From assembly GCA_011799875.1 (NCBI GenBank), contig CM022303.1:734075321-734139320 (forward strand): DNA of 64,000 nt, written 5' to 3'. The DNA comes from Thinopyrum elongatum. Its lineage: Eukaryota; Streptophyta; Magnoliopsida; Poales; Poaceae. Shown here one piece after another: positions 23,323-35,484 of this stretch. Under the pieces are notes generated by a model. It did no database searches. It worked only from the letters and a program-made list of their open reading frames with translations, and was not told the DNA's origin. Made by a program: the position numbers and the translations under genes. How positions within the stretch are numbered: the stretch's first letter is position 1; every line of letters starts with the position of its first letter.

Positions 23323-23978
23323 TTTTTTTTTTGCGGGTAAAAGAAGCTGATATTTACTTGGTAACATTACAGAAAGGTCCACAGAGAAAACAAAATTACA
23401 ACCACGCCCTCCTGCAAGTCGACCACGCCGGCACCACGAAGCTGTCGGTGGCATGCCGTCGCAGCTGCTCCCCTTGACGCCTTGGATCGGGAGCAGACCC
23501 CCAGCAAACGGGAAGTCGCCGAGCACCGGTCCCAGAGGACCTACCCCGGAGGCCGCCGTCGCCGACAAACCGAGCACCATCACCTTCCTCCACTTATTCA
23601 ACATCTTCCAGATCCGACGCCTACCCAGACCTGGCCGGGGCTTCAAGAGCTCGAGCAATCCGAAGAACGCCGAGCTCGGATAGGTCGAGCGCGCGATACC
23701 GGAGCTCCGCAGAACGCTGTCGTCGAAGGGGACGCGCGCCGACCCCAAAAACCACACCAACAGCACCACCACCTCCAAGCCGCCGCCAGCCGGAACCCCA
23801 CCTAATCCTACACTATGTACAAGCCGGGAAACGAGGTTTCCCCACCCTCCCGCCGCCGGAGCGGCCGCCGGAGGAGGAGAAAACCCCGAATCCACGGCGA
23901 GCGAGGTGGATCGACGGGGAAAGCTCAAGAAATCGCCCCTCTCTACTGTAGACGCAGAGGGGAACGGTCCAAGGTCCG
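23323..23978 (-). mobile_element. short poly(A) non-LTR retroposon, copy 1
   Basis: A 656-bp minus-strand insertion. The 13-bp direct repeat tagttacatgatt flanks it at 23310-23322 and 23979-23991. The plus strand shows 12 T at 23321-23332, a poly(A) tail on the minus strand abutting the target copy. These are hallmarks of LINE-type target-primed integration. It contains much of a GC-rich 228-codon minus-strand frame (23928-23242), which runs past the element's 3' end and has no domain I recognise. It could be a 5'-truncated LINE, a non-autonomous derivative or a SINE-like unit. Confidence 0.85.
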
Positions 23979-24030
23979 TAGTTACATGATTGGTTGGATG
24001 GATAAGATATAGGTTTGGAATTGATAACTA

Positions 24031-24123
24031 CTCCCTCCGTCCCAAAATAAGTGACTCAACTTTGTACTAGCTCTAGTACAAAGTTAGTACAAAGTTGAGT
24101 CACTTATTTTGGAACGGAGGGAG
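24031..24123. mobile_element. Stowaway MITE (Tc1/mariner), copy 1
   Basis: A 93-bp element flanked by TA. The ends are ctccctccgtcccaaaataa and its near-perfect inverted complement, so almost the whole element folds into a hairpin. The ctccctccgtccc terminus is characteristic of grass Stowaway MITEs. It has no coding capacity; the source transposase would be mariner-like and encoded elsewhere. Confidence 0.95.
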
Positions 24124-24125
24124 TA

Positions 24126-25200
24126 CTTGCAAGTAGGTTCTGACGAATACATCCTTCAGGGGAAATCTAGTTTCTAATTTGATAAATATTCTCGAATTGT
24201 CCGTTAACTCGCACATTACTAGCGTGATAATCATTCATATAGTTACCCAGCACACAAATTACACTTAACAACATGGAATCAACATGAGGAAAATTTATAA
24301 AACATATGCTACTACTTTATTGAATAGAGCAACCTGATCACTAGAACGAAACTAAAATGTAGGAGCACTTGGCCGAATTTACCTCCAGGCCAGCAAATGA
24401 TGGGGACAGTGTCAATCACTATGTTATACTGCATCCATCATTTCAACAGTCACAAGACACACTAGACGTACTGTCATCTCTCTAATTCTGCTCTAAATCG
24501 TGACGCGAACACACCAATTATGACGACATATCCACAACATCAAACACCTGTCATAAACATACAAAGCTCACTGTCGTTATGTCTCTAAATTCTTCAGGTT
24601 GCAGAAACAGACGGACCAAAAATCACAAATACTCTGTCTTCATGCAGCTACATGTTTTCATACACTGTTCTGAATCCTATTTAGAAATCACAAACAGTCC
24701 CTAGTCTCCAACTCTCCATACACTCTTCTGAATTGATGTAGCTGATCTTGGCAGGCAGGAGCCTTTGGACAGGACGTAGGGCAGACACTTGGCAAGGTAC
24801 AAAACTCGGCACTTCACAAAACTCTCTACACTACACGTACTGTCATCTCTCCAGTACTTCTCTAAATAGCGACAGCGAACATACTACAATGGCATCTCCA
24901 CGACACGCTCAGCGCGTACTGCTTCTACAGCCAAATGAATCATGCCCAAACAAATATCATGCATAAACATACATCACTCACTCACTGCCATTACGTTTGT
25001 AGATTCTTCCTTGAGGTTACAGCAACCAACTGAAAGGATATATAAAAATCACAAATAGTCTCTAGCCTCCATGCAGCTACATTATTAATTGTTGTCTCGA
25101 CGCATCAAAAGCACAATTCACGATAACGCATCAAAATCACAAATAGTCTACAGAAAATACACAATGCACGACACGCTTCTTTCCTGGTCCAAACTTTTAG
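24126..25200. other. non-coding DNA with a diverged internal duplication
   Basis: No gene or element ends were recognised. Blocks around 24460-24660 and 24830-25090 share order and phrases: acgtactgtcatctctc, gcgaacac, cataaacatac, then aaatcacaaata and catgcagctacat. This suggests an old, degraded tandem duplication about 375-400 bp apart. Confidence 0.5.
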
Positions 25201-25667
25201 GTTTGTTTTCTCGAATATGCAAAAGATTTGCGTATCATTTCATCGATGGAAGAGAGGAGGGGGGGGGGGGGTGTGGTTACGAATGGCGCTGGAGAGACGT
25301 GAGATCGATGATTTCTCGGCCTCAAAGACACAGGCATTACGTGCCTTCCATAGGAACCAGGCCGTGAGAATGATCATTGAGGATATTCCTCGCCGCTGCC
25401 CAGCAGGCGCCGCGTCGTGGGAGTTGTCGTTAGCGCCGGGTGGAGGTGTCATCGCACGGCACCAAGAAAGCACCTTGTGCTACACTTGTCGCGAGAAAGG
25501 GCAGCCCACAAGAAGATGATGCATAGTCAGGCTCCTGATAACACAAGACGCAGCGTGGTGCATGCGAAAGCCTGCGCCGGAGCAGTCGGCCGGCGGTCCA
25601 ACACCGGTCCTGGAGGGCAAGCAATATGAAGATCTTGGTTCTCAGCGGCACCCACGTCTTTCAGTTC

Positions 25668-25704
25668 AGCAGCATCGCCGTGGCTGCTGATCGGCGATGC
25701 TGCT
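25668..25704. repeat. 13-bp inverted repeat at LINE inversion edge
   Basis: agcagcatcgccg (25668-25680) and its exact complement cggcgatgctgct (25692-25704) are separated by 11 bp. LINE reading direction switches across this hairpin: minus below it, plus above it. Confidence 0.85.
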
Positions 25705-25975
25705 TGTGCGGGCGTTGCCCTTATCCTCCCTTGGAGCCGCTGGAGAGGCGTCGGAAGCGACGCACGGGCTGCTGAAGTGCTACACCTACGCGCTTGGGTG
25801 CAGGACATCCATGGCGCGCTTGGTGTGGAGGCCACCTTACAGTACTTGGAGCTTTGGACGCGCCTCCGGCACTTTGAGCTCTCGGCTGAGCCTGATCAGT
25901 TGTCTTGGAAGATGACCGCCAATGGATCCTATTCCGCCGCCTCTTGCTATTCGGCGATGCTGCTTTGCCCTTATC
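25692..25975 (+). pseudogene. inverted LINE segment within the LINE, copy 1
   Basis: The plus strand encodes WVQDIHGALGV ... LSWKMTANGSYSAASCY, the region that in plant LINEs sits between the reverse transcriptase and the zf-RVT C-terminus. It would join directly to the minus-strand TWVPLRTKIF segment if flipped back, so this is an in-place inversion. Copies of about 50 bp (cggcgatgctgct ... cttggagccgc) flank it as direct repeats near 25692 and 25952. Confidence 0.7.
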
Positions 25976-26584
25976 CACCCTTGGAGCCGCAGGATGGCTG
26001 ACGTGTGGCCATCCGCGGCGCAGGCGCGCGCACAGCTGACACGGGGAGGAGGGAAGCGGAAGGTTGAAGGAGAGGGGGCGATGGGCTGGGCCTGGCACTA
26101 TGGCCAACATGCCTAAGTGCACAGGGGCTGTCTTCTGTTTTTCATTTTCTTTTTTTGTTTCTTTTATTTTCTTCTATTTTCTATTTAATTTTCATAGCAG
26201 ATGAATTTTGCTAAACATGAAACTTTGCTCATAAGGCTTTCCAATATGGTGGTGTTGCACAAAAAGTTTCAAGTCATTTGGAAGGGTTCAAATTTGTGCT
26301 TATATTTAAATGGGTTAAACAAGTGCTGCTGGTCCACTTAAATAGTTGCTGTGCTCAATTTAAAATTTCAAATGAGCTTGGTTTCACCATGACAATTACT
26401 TGGGGATTATTTGGAATCATGCCAACATTTTTGTTGGACTGTTTGCAGAAATAATTTTCTGACTTATATTTTTAAATTTGAATTATGACTTGGCTTTGAA
26501 ACAAATGGCAATTAGCAAGATAATTTTGATGAAATGGCAACTTAATTAACAAGGTAACAATGCTTATTACATGGGGGTGTTATA
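25976..26584 (-). mobile_element. LTR-like insertion in the LINE, copy 1
   Basis: On the minus strand it begins near ATAACACCCCCATGTAATAAG at 26584 and runs AT-rich DNA into a C-rich block (26095 downward). This matches the profile of grass gypsy LTRs that start TGTAACACCC. LINE coding resumes either side. No target duplication or second end was confirmed. Confidence 0.4.
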
Positions 26585-27022
26585 GGGAGGGATCTGTCTT
26601 TTGGAGCCAAAGCCATCGCGTACGAAGTGCAATGCCCATCCGATGGAGATCATGGATGCTAAGGCCACCTAGCTGGACGTGGCGGCACACGCGCTACCAA
26701 TTCACTATGCATTGACCCCCATTGGCGTTCTTGCTGCCGCACCAAAGGAAACCACGGCGGATGCGATCAGCCTTCTTGAGAGTTGCGGCATTCATCGAAA
26801 TGGCCATTAAGGTTTGCATCGGAGTTGCACTGAGCGTGTGGCGCACAAGGAGCAGGCGAGCATCCTTGGGTTGGAGGCTAGCCTTCCATGTGGGAAGTTG
26901 GCCCTCCAACTGGTCAAGCAAGGGCTGTAGAGCGGGGTGTGGCAACTTCCGAATGGAGAGGGGGAGCCCGAGGTACGGAATTGGGAACTCCTGCACCGGG
27001 CAGGCGAGACCATCATGAATGG

Positions 27023-28638
27023 CCCTCGAACCGAAGACCGAAAGCACGGCCTCTCTATAGTTTGCAAGCGTACGGTCTTCACGATCCGGCAGCGCTTCAC
27101 CGTCCAGAGCTGATCGTCACCAGAGAATTAGAGAGAGAAGAAGAGAACCACACAGGGATTCTTTATTATGATGATTAGAGAGATCTAGGTCTAGATCTAA
27201 TTAGATCAACTCCAGTTTAGAACTAGAACTAGAGAACTAGAGGATGCTCCAAAACTAGTGTGTCTCAAAGTGCCTAAAACCTCTAGTATATATGGGTTGG
27301 AGGGAGGGGAGGGGGTGCCTCAAGGGGGTGGAGGAGTCCCCCTCCTTGCGCCGGCCCTAGGAGGAGGAGGAGTCCTCCTCCCAATCCAATTCGGCCCCCT
27401 CTAACTTCTCCAACAAGCTAGGGGCGTCCCCTTTTGTTATTGGGCCCTAGGGCCCATTAACCTTCCACCACTTGGCCTTTTTATTATTTCTTTAGCCCGT
27501 TGATATTATATTAATTATAAAAGCCTCCTAATCCTTATTAGAGCCTTTTATTATTAATTTAACATCACCAAAAAAAATTTCCACCTGTATATCGATTCTC
27601 GGTAAACCCCGAAACCCTTTTGGTAACCCCGGAACGCTTCTGGTTTCTCTCAAAACTATTTCTAATATTAATGAAACTATTTCATAATTTTTTTTCATAA
27701 CTCTCACTCCACTAACACTCAACAGATCATGAGTCCCTTAAGCTTGTGACCCTGTAGATTCGGTAAATCATAGACATGAACGAAACCCCTTTCGTTCAAT
27801 GATCAATAGGGGAACTGTGGACATCCATATTGATCCCTATGAGTACACGAATGGTATTCGATTAAACCTTTGGTTATCATGTGCTATTCCCTTTGTTTCG
27901 TGATACTTTACAAAACCCGAGGTGAGATGTATCGATATCCTCTTGAGTCATTCTCATCCTCACTATACCGGTCTCCTTGTTACCGGTTTTGTTCTTCTTT
28001 CTCGTTGACATGTTTCGGCATCCCTATGACCTAGTCACCTATGTCTTGCCAGACGATGATGGATGCCGTCACACCGAGAGAGCCCTAAGAATATCTCTGC
28101 ATCATCGGAGGAGTAAATCCCACTCTTGAGCTATCTAGTCCCTTGTCAAACTTTCGGATGAACCTGTAAGTTGTCGTTATGATCATCGTGTTATAGATGA
28201 TGTTTGAGCAACCCCAAAGTCTATCGCACGGTAAGAAGTGATTATGATACTCTCATGGTCTAAGGAACTAACATTAACTCTTCCGTGTTATAATGATTGA
28301 CTTGTGATGATAGTATCTCAAAGTATAACAATCAAGTTGAGTCAATTCAATATGACCGTTCTTCCAATGTCATATTCTCAAAGTTGTTTTGGGACTATCG
28401 TTACACTTAACCATATCACAAGATCTAGAAAACATGATCACAAACAACACTTGAGCTAGTCCTAGAGGCGAGACTAGGAATCAGGTTTTACCGTTTATCA
28501 TTCCACATGTGCATATGAGTTTTCCACTGAATCACACATTCCAGGATTATAGCAGTTATAGCATAGAATATAAACTCTTAATTATAAACATGGAAATAAA
28601 TAATACAATATTAATGCCTCTAGGGCATATTTCCAACA
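27023..28638 (-). mobile_element. copia LTR A, truncated duplicate
   Basis: Equivalent of 3867-5482. It lacks the last 167 bp of the LTR (3700-3866) and everything inside the element, because the duplication edge cuts the LTR. It is therefore not an independent insertion, despite looking like a partial LTR. Confidence 0.9.
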
Positions 28639-28857
28639 AGAACTTTGTACCAAAATTCTACCATGCCGTCAAGATCAGAACTATGCAAATTTATGGAAAG
28701 CAACAAGAACATCAGGTAATAGATTTCATCTACTACCCGCATAAATAATTTTCAGCAATAGATCTCATCTACTACAAAATTATATTATGCAATACCCATA
28801 CATCTCATGTATTCTAGATCATAACCTGCATCTATGCATAGCACGGCTCTAATACCA
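28639..28857 (-). mobile_element. copia element B leader fragment and PBS, copy 2
   Basis: Duplicate of 5483-5701, with the PBS (TGGTATTAGAGCC, minus strand) at 28845-28857. Confidence 0.7.
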
Positions 28858-28858
28858 C

Positions 28859-30245
28859 TGTTGGGGAACGTAGTAGAAAATAAAAAAAATCGGTACTACG
28901 AGCATGCCCAGGATCACTATGAAGATGCATACAAGGTTTGATCCGATCATTACCAACTCGTAGCTGCAGCGGATGGAGAGTCGGTGAAGATCGTCGGTGC
29001 AAATCCCCGCAGCTAGGATTTTACAACCTCCCAACTACGAGGATGTTCTCCCTCAGACAACCCTTCGGCAGTCCCTCGGATAGCCCTTTGGCAATCCCTC
29101 GGACAGCCCTTCGGGCAGGCACTCAAACAATCCCTCGGACAAAAGATTGAAACTACAATCTCTCTACTGGGTTGCACACATATGGTGTAAGCTATTCTAC
29201 AGGGCTTCACCATCTAGAACTAATTCCTATCGAAAACCAGACAGCCTTTCGGCACAACAAAACTATTTCATGGAGGGAGAGAGAGAAGGGCAGATCATTG
29301 CATGCCTTTGTATGAGAGCGAAAGAGAGAACTTGTGTGTAAATGGAGAGCCCTGTCCACCTCTATTTATAGGGGAAGCAAGGGGTACAGGCTTGGGGGAA
29401 AAGACCAAAAGGGGGCTAGGATCTTTTCCACCAAAAGCCACAAAAGGGGGAGGGGAGGAAGCTCCATGGAGGAGCCTCCCTTGGCCCGACCACCATATGT
29501 GTGGGCTCCCCGCCCCCACCTCCCCATGTCATCCTCTACTACTATTAGGGAAATCCCCAATAGGTGGCTTTCCAAAAAGCTACCAAAAAGGGGTTGTGCC
29601 CTAACAGTGTTGCATGCATCATCATCCCACGATTCGTGGGATCTTGTCCTCTCAAACCGGGACAAGATTTTTCAGCGACCGTTTTCTCCGAAAAAATTCC
29701 CGAAGGTCCAGAACATTTCCGACACCCCCTAAAACAATTCTGGACGCGTTCTAGAATATTTCTGGTATGATATTTTTATCTCTGAAACATTTCGGGTTAC
29801 TCCAAAACACTTCCGGTTTTCTTTCAGAAACTTTTTCGTCGTGTCCGAAACTTTTCCGGTGACTTTCTCTCGGACTCCCTGTCTAGTACTCAGCAAATAA
29901 ATGACCCTTAAGTGTGTGACCCTATAGGTTCAGTGAAGTATAGACATGACCGGAACACTTTCCGATCAATGATCAATAGCGGAACCGTGGACATCCATAT
30001 TGACCCTTATACCCACATGAATAAATATTCAAGTGAACCTATAGTTACCGAATGCTGTTTCTGTTGCTTCACGATAAGTTGCAAATACCCGAGGTGATTT
30101 AATGCCATCCCCATGAATCAACAACTTTTTCACTATGCCTGTTACCTCGCTACCGGTTTTGTTCTATTTTCTCGTTCCAGCATTCCGGCATCCCTGTGAT
30201 CATATCACACTGTGTCTGGCCAGACGATGATGGATACCGTAGCAC
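28859..30245 (-). mobile_element. copia LTR B part 1, copy 2
   Basis: Duplicate of 5703-7089. Its last five bases are agcac, the unmutated left target copy of the following solo LTR. The TATA box is at 29363-29370 (minus). Confidence 0.82.
29363..29370 (-). promoter_or_regulatory. copia LTR TATA box, copy 2
   Basis: TATAAATA on the minus strand, identical in context to 6207-6214. Confidence 0.55.
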
Positions 30246-33200
30246 TGATACGTCTCCAACGTATCTATAATTTTTTATTGTTCCATGCTGTTATATTATC
30301 ATTCTTGGTTGTTTTACAATCATTTTATAGCAACTTTATATCATTTTTTGGGACTAACCTATTGACATAGTGCCCAGTGCCAGTTGCTGTTTTCTGCTTG
30401 TTTTTTACTTTGCAGGAAATCAATACCAAACGGAGTCCAAATGCAGCGAAACTTTTTGGAGATTTTTTTTGGACCAGAAGACATCCAGTGGGCCAAAGAA
30501 GTAGAGAAGAGGGAGCCCGAGGTGAGCACAAGACACCAGGGCGCGCATGGAGGCCCAGGCGCGCCCTGATGGGTTGTGCCCACCTCGGTGGCCTCCCGCA
30601 CCCCCTCTTTGCTCTATAAATTCCCCAATATTCCAAAAACCCTAGGGGAGTCGACGAAAATCAATTACAGCCGCCGCAAGTTCCAGAAACCACAGACCCA
30701 ATCTAGACACCATCACGGAGGAGTTCATCATACTCATTGGTGCCTCTCCGATGATGCGTGAGTAGTCCATTGTAGAGCTACGGGTCCGTAGGCAGTAGCT
30801 AGATGGCTTTCTCTCTCTCTTTTGATTCTCAATACAACGGTCTCTTGGAGATCTATTTGATGTAACTCATTTTGCTGTGTGTTTGTTGGGATCCGATGAA
30901 CTTTGTGTTTATGATCAGATCTATGTTTTTATCCATGAAAGTTATTTGAGTCTTTTGAATCTCTTATATGCATGATTACTTATAGCCTCGTATTTTTTCT
31001 TCGAATCTTTGGTTTAGTTAGGCCGACTAGATCGATTTTTCTTCCCATGTGTAGAGGTGGTTTGTGGTGGGTTCGATCTTACGGTGCTTGATCCCAGTGA
31101 CAGAAGGGGAACCGACAGGTATGTATCGTTGCCATTAAGGATAACAAGATGGGGTCTATTTCTACATAAATAGATCTTGTCTACATCATGTCATCGTTCT
31201 TATTGCATTACTCCGTTTCTCCATGAACTTAATACACTAGATGCATGCTGGATAGCGGTCGATGTGTGGAGTAATAGTAGTAGATGCAGGCAGGAGTCGG
31301 TCTACTAATCTTGCTGTAACATCCCAAAATTCTAAATTTTGGAATGTTATAATAAATAAATAAATATGATTGTTTGTTTGAATTATGTGTGATTGCTTGT
31401 GTGAAGTTGGGTGGAATTTGAATGTCTTTTGAAAGTTTTATTTGAATTGTTTTTAACTCAAAGTGGCATTTAAATTTTAATCAAAAACTTTTCTGACAAA
31501 GAACACTTGAACAAAAGTGTTGAGAGGGATTAACATGACACCCCAAAAATGTTGGAAGAATTTTTCCGATGAGTTTTGAAAGTCATTTGGATTTTTGTTT
31601 GAATTTAAAAAAAATGATTTTTCAAAAAGTATTTTATTTGCCCGTGAAAACTATCCCATTAAATTGGGCTTATTTTTCTGAGAATTTTGATATATAATAC
31701 TCCTATATTTTATTTACATTTTTTCTAAAATGATTTTTATTGCCGAGTTATTTTAAAAAAGGAAAGGGATTTTCTTTTTTGGGCCAAATCCGGCCCAAAT
31801 CGCCACGCATCATCTCCTTCCTTCCACCAGCTCGCCCGATCCACTGCAGATCTCGCCGGAGATCGCCGGAATCACGGGATCCCGCGATCTCTCTCTACCC
31901 CTCGTCCAAGCCAGCCCCCACCCCTATATATACCGCACCCCGCTCCCCGCCCTTAATCCCCTCTTCCCGCCCGAGCCGCCCGCAGGAGCTCGCCAGACTT
32001 CGCCGGACCACCGCCGCATTGCCGCCCCGCCCCGCCACCTCCGCCACCCCCGCCACCCACCGACCCCACCACCGGACTCCCTCGCTCGCCACCCCCACCC
32101 GGCCGCTCAGCCAAGCCCCGGACCACCGAGGACGTCGCCGGAGCTCCACCGGAACACCATCACCGGGCTGCTAATGCTACAGTAAAATCCCGATCTACTG
32201 TTCATTTTTTTTTTGTTTTTTTAAACAGAATAGTTTCAATATTGTAAAATCCATAGTTAATTATCTACGAGGTATTTTTGAGTGATTCCAACTGTGTTGG
32301 ATCACAAATTTTATGAAGTTTCTGTTAGTCCAATTGTATTTCATATTTGAGCAGTTTAAGTTTGTGCTTGTATGAATTTGCTCAAATCACTAGATTTGAG
32401 GTATTTTCAGTTAGGAATATTATTTTTGACCGATTCTTTTTGCACCTTGTTTCTTATTAGACTAGCTACGCAGTAGTGTTTAGTTTGCATGCTAGTGATT
32501 TATTTAAATTAGCTTTTTATTGTAAACAGTACTGTTTACTCTGTTTTTAGTCCTATTTGTAATTTAATTATTATTAATTAGTTTTAATTATTTTCTTTTG
32601 CTAGTTTTCTGCTAGTGTGCATATTTTCTGTTGTTTAACGTAGGTAAATTTTAGGATTTATAGACTTAGTATTCTTGAGGTTCTAGGGTTGTAAATTGCA
32701 TGTCTATTTTGCTAGTAATAGCAAGCGTTATTTTATTGTTTTGCTAGAATTTTATATATAAAAAATATTTTCTGTTAATTAGTGAATACTACTTCTTTTT
32801 ACTCTCTGTTAAGTAATTGTTTTAGGCTTTTTACTTGCTGCTAGTAGAGTTGATTGTGTTGTAGGTTAGTGTTATGCTTTGCTTTGAGTGATTTGGAGTT
32901 TTATTTGGTTTTTGCCTTCGATCATATTTTGACTTCATTGTTATTTTGATTGTTATGATTGAGTGCTAGAATGTTTGCTTATGTGAATAATATGCTTGCT
33001 TGTATAGATTTCATTGGAGAGTGACGACTAGTTTATCAAGTTTTTGAGAGCGATTATATCTTCACCAACTTACCAGGCAAGTTCACTTTGACCATGTTTT
33101 TCATACCTATGTTTTATTTGCATGTAGTAGCACCCTTTCAACGATCCCTCCAGTAGTGTTATTGAATCTTTTAGTTGAGTAGAATGCATGAGGTAGGAAC

Positions 33201-34912
33201 CCATCTCCCTGTTAAGCCCGGGACGTTATATAGTTTTAATGCTACGCTAAAGTAGACGGGGTTTGGTATGAGCGCACGAGAGTGCTGTGAAGAAGGAGGA
33301 CTCTACGTCAATGACGACAACTCCATGATGAAATCTGCAAGGACTGCATCTTCAAGGCCTCAGGACTTCAAGACTCGAGACAAGAATTCAATACACACTA
33401 CTGGGTGAAGGATGGTTGATGGGCACCCTGGAGCAACCAGTGGTTGGCCGGGATGCATGGAGAAGCGCCATGACATCTTGCGGAAAGCTTCACCCAGACT
33501 CAAAGAGACGGAAGAATACTTCATGCCCGGAAGCTTACCTGTGCAACCGCAAGTCACTATGGCGGGCTCTGGCTTGGTTGACCTTAGTTGTGACTCTGGC
33601 TGGGACGGTGCTAGCAGATGTAGAACTACGATAGGATTGGATGAGCACCGGACAGTGGTCAGGGGAACTCTTCGGAAGACCATGTTTCGGTCGTCTTGTT
33701 CTCAAACACCCTGAAGTGCGAGAACGTAAAAAAAGGGATCGAATCTTGCAGGTAAAGTGTACAAACCTCTGCAGAGGGTTTAAACCTAATCGATTAGCCG
33801 TGTCCCCGGTTACGGACAACTTGAGCCTCTGGACTTGGATCTATCTCGGAACTCTGAACACCGGACTGATAACTTAATTGTGGGCAACTTATGATTGTTC
33901 TGGGCTATGAGACATTGGTTGGCGGAACCATGTCATGATAGAAAACTCTGTAGTACAGACTCCTGATATTCCTTTGATGTAGGGAAAATAAAACCAGCTT
34001 TTACGCAAAACAAAACTCAGACACAGAGCCACAAAGCCAATTTGCATATAGTATAATTTTATCATCTGTTTTCTCATGTTGTGATCTTGCCGGTACATTC
34101 ATTGTACTGACCTAAACGGCTGCAACGTATCATGTTGCAGATACTTTCTTCCGACAAGTAAGAGTACGGTACAGGGTTACGGTCTACACTCAACCTGCCG
34201 ATGGCGTTGATGGGACTCCACACCCGACTATTTGTTTCCGCTAACAATTATGAGGTATATATCAGTTTTACGTTATTTATACATGTGATTGCACTTTTGA
34301 TATATACATTGATGTACTGTGTGTGCCAGCATACTGATCCAGGGACGGCACAGATACACAGAGGCTTGACCGTTTGAGGTCGGGTCGCTACACTTGCACG
34401 TGATGCCTATATAACGATCATTGCCTAGATATCGTCATGATTATTTGAAGTTCTATCAATTACCCAACAGTAATTTATTTACACACCGTATGCTATTTTT
34501 CTCGAGAGAAGCCACTAGTGAAACCTACGGCCCCCGGGTCTATTCTTTAATATATTTGCCTTCGAGATCTATTTTTATTTGCTTTTATTTTCAGATCTAT
34601 TAATCCAAAAACACAAAAATACCTTGCTGCAATTTTTATTTATTTATTTTATCTCGTGTTCCCACGAGATCTATTTATCCAATCTACTATAATTTTACCT
34701 ATCCTTTTACCCGTGAGGGATTGACAACCCCTCTCTTACGTCGGGTTGCAAGTATTTGTTCTTTGTGTGCAGGAGCTGTTTACGTGGTGTTGTTTGGTTC
34801 TCCTACTAGTTCGATAACCTTGGTATCATCACTAAGGGAAATACCTACCATTGTTGTGCTGCATCATCCCTTCCTCTTTGAGGAAATACCGACGTAGTTC
34901 AAGCAAACATCA
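30246..34912 (+). mobile_element. outer solo LTR, copy 2
   Basis: Duplicate of 7090-11758. The target duplication agcac is perfect here (30241-30245 and 34913-34917). It is split by the nested solo LTR 31315-34392. Confidence 0.88.
31315..34392 (+). mobile_element. 3.1-kb nested solo LTR, copy 2
   Basis: Duplicate of 8155-11238 with the target duplication cttgc at 31310-31314 and 34393-34397. About 31760-32830 differs at many positions and by many 1-bp indels from unit 1, while the rest is nearly identical. Confidence 0.87.
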
Positions 34913-34917
34913 AGCAC

Positions 34918-35484
34918 CGAGAGGGCACTAAGAATATCTCTCCGTCGTCGGAGGAGCAAATCCCAATCTTGTGTTATCTAATTCCTTGTCATACTTTCCC
35001 GTGAACCCGTAAGCCACCGTAATAGCCACCCTATTACAGATGACGTTTAACAAACCCAAAAGTTCTTGAAGCGAATATGAAGGAACTCGATACTCTCATG
35101 GTTCAAGGAATTATGCAAACGTATAACTTTCTTTGTGTTATAAAACTATTAACTCATGATGAATGTATCTCATTGCATAACATCAATTGGGTCGATTCAA
35201 CACTAGTGTTCTTCTAACATTGTATCCTCAAATTTGCCAGCATAGACATGCCATGATCAGGAAAACATAATCATCTTGCAACAATTGAGCTAGTCTTAGA
35301 GGCACGACTAGGAATACATTTTACCGTTTATCATTCCACACGTGCACATGGGTTTTTCTCTGATCCTTTATGGATATACAAGCTCAAGGACCATTGTAGT
35401 TATAGCACAGAACATGAACATTAATTACAAACTTGGAGATAGATAATAACTGATTATTATTGCCTTTAGGGCATATCTCGTACT
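34918..35484 (-). mobile_element. copia LTR B part 2, copy 2
   Basis: Duplicate of 11764-12330. The outer terminus reads AGTACGAGATATGCCC on the minus strand, with one further private change. Confidence 0.75.

Larger units (their letters stand above)
3867..27022. repeat. 23.2-kb tandem segmental duplication, unit 1
   Basis: Everything from 3867 to 27022 recurs in the same orientation at 27023-50213. Matching landmarks keep an offset of 23,138-23,191 bp, drifting through small indels. The left edge is inside copia LTR A and the right edge inside a LINE. Unit 1 carries all the same nested insertions as unit 2, with private point mutations in each. Confidence 0.97.
25200..27022 (-). pseudogene. 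LINE 3' part, rearranged and truncated, copy 1
   Basis: An L1-like plant LINE on the minus strand. The segment 27022-26600 encodes the end of the reverse transcriptase region (YLGLPLSIRK ... ATLKKADRIRRGFLWCG, then a stop in place after NW, then GGLSIHDLHRMGIALR). The segment 25651-25240 encodes the zf-RVT region (CVLCYQEPDY) and C-terminus (TAWFLWKARNACVF). In between lie an LTR-like insertion (about 25975-26584) and an inverted LINE segment (25692-25975). The 5' side is cut at 27022 by the duplication junction. The tract 25215-25285 differs from unit 2 and contains a long G run. Frameshifts and stops rule out activity. Confidence 0.8.

Noticed and set aside
24031..24123. Hairpin as a microRNA precursor
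   Set aside because: Termini and TA flanks identify a Stowaway MITE; no evidence for processing.
27023..28638. A separate partial copia insertion
   Set aside because: It is the truncated duplicate of LTR A created by the tandem-duplication junction.
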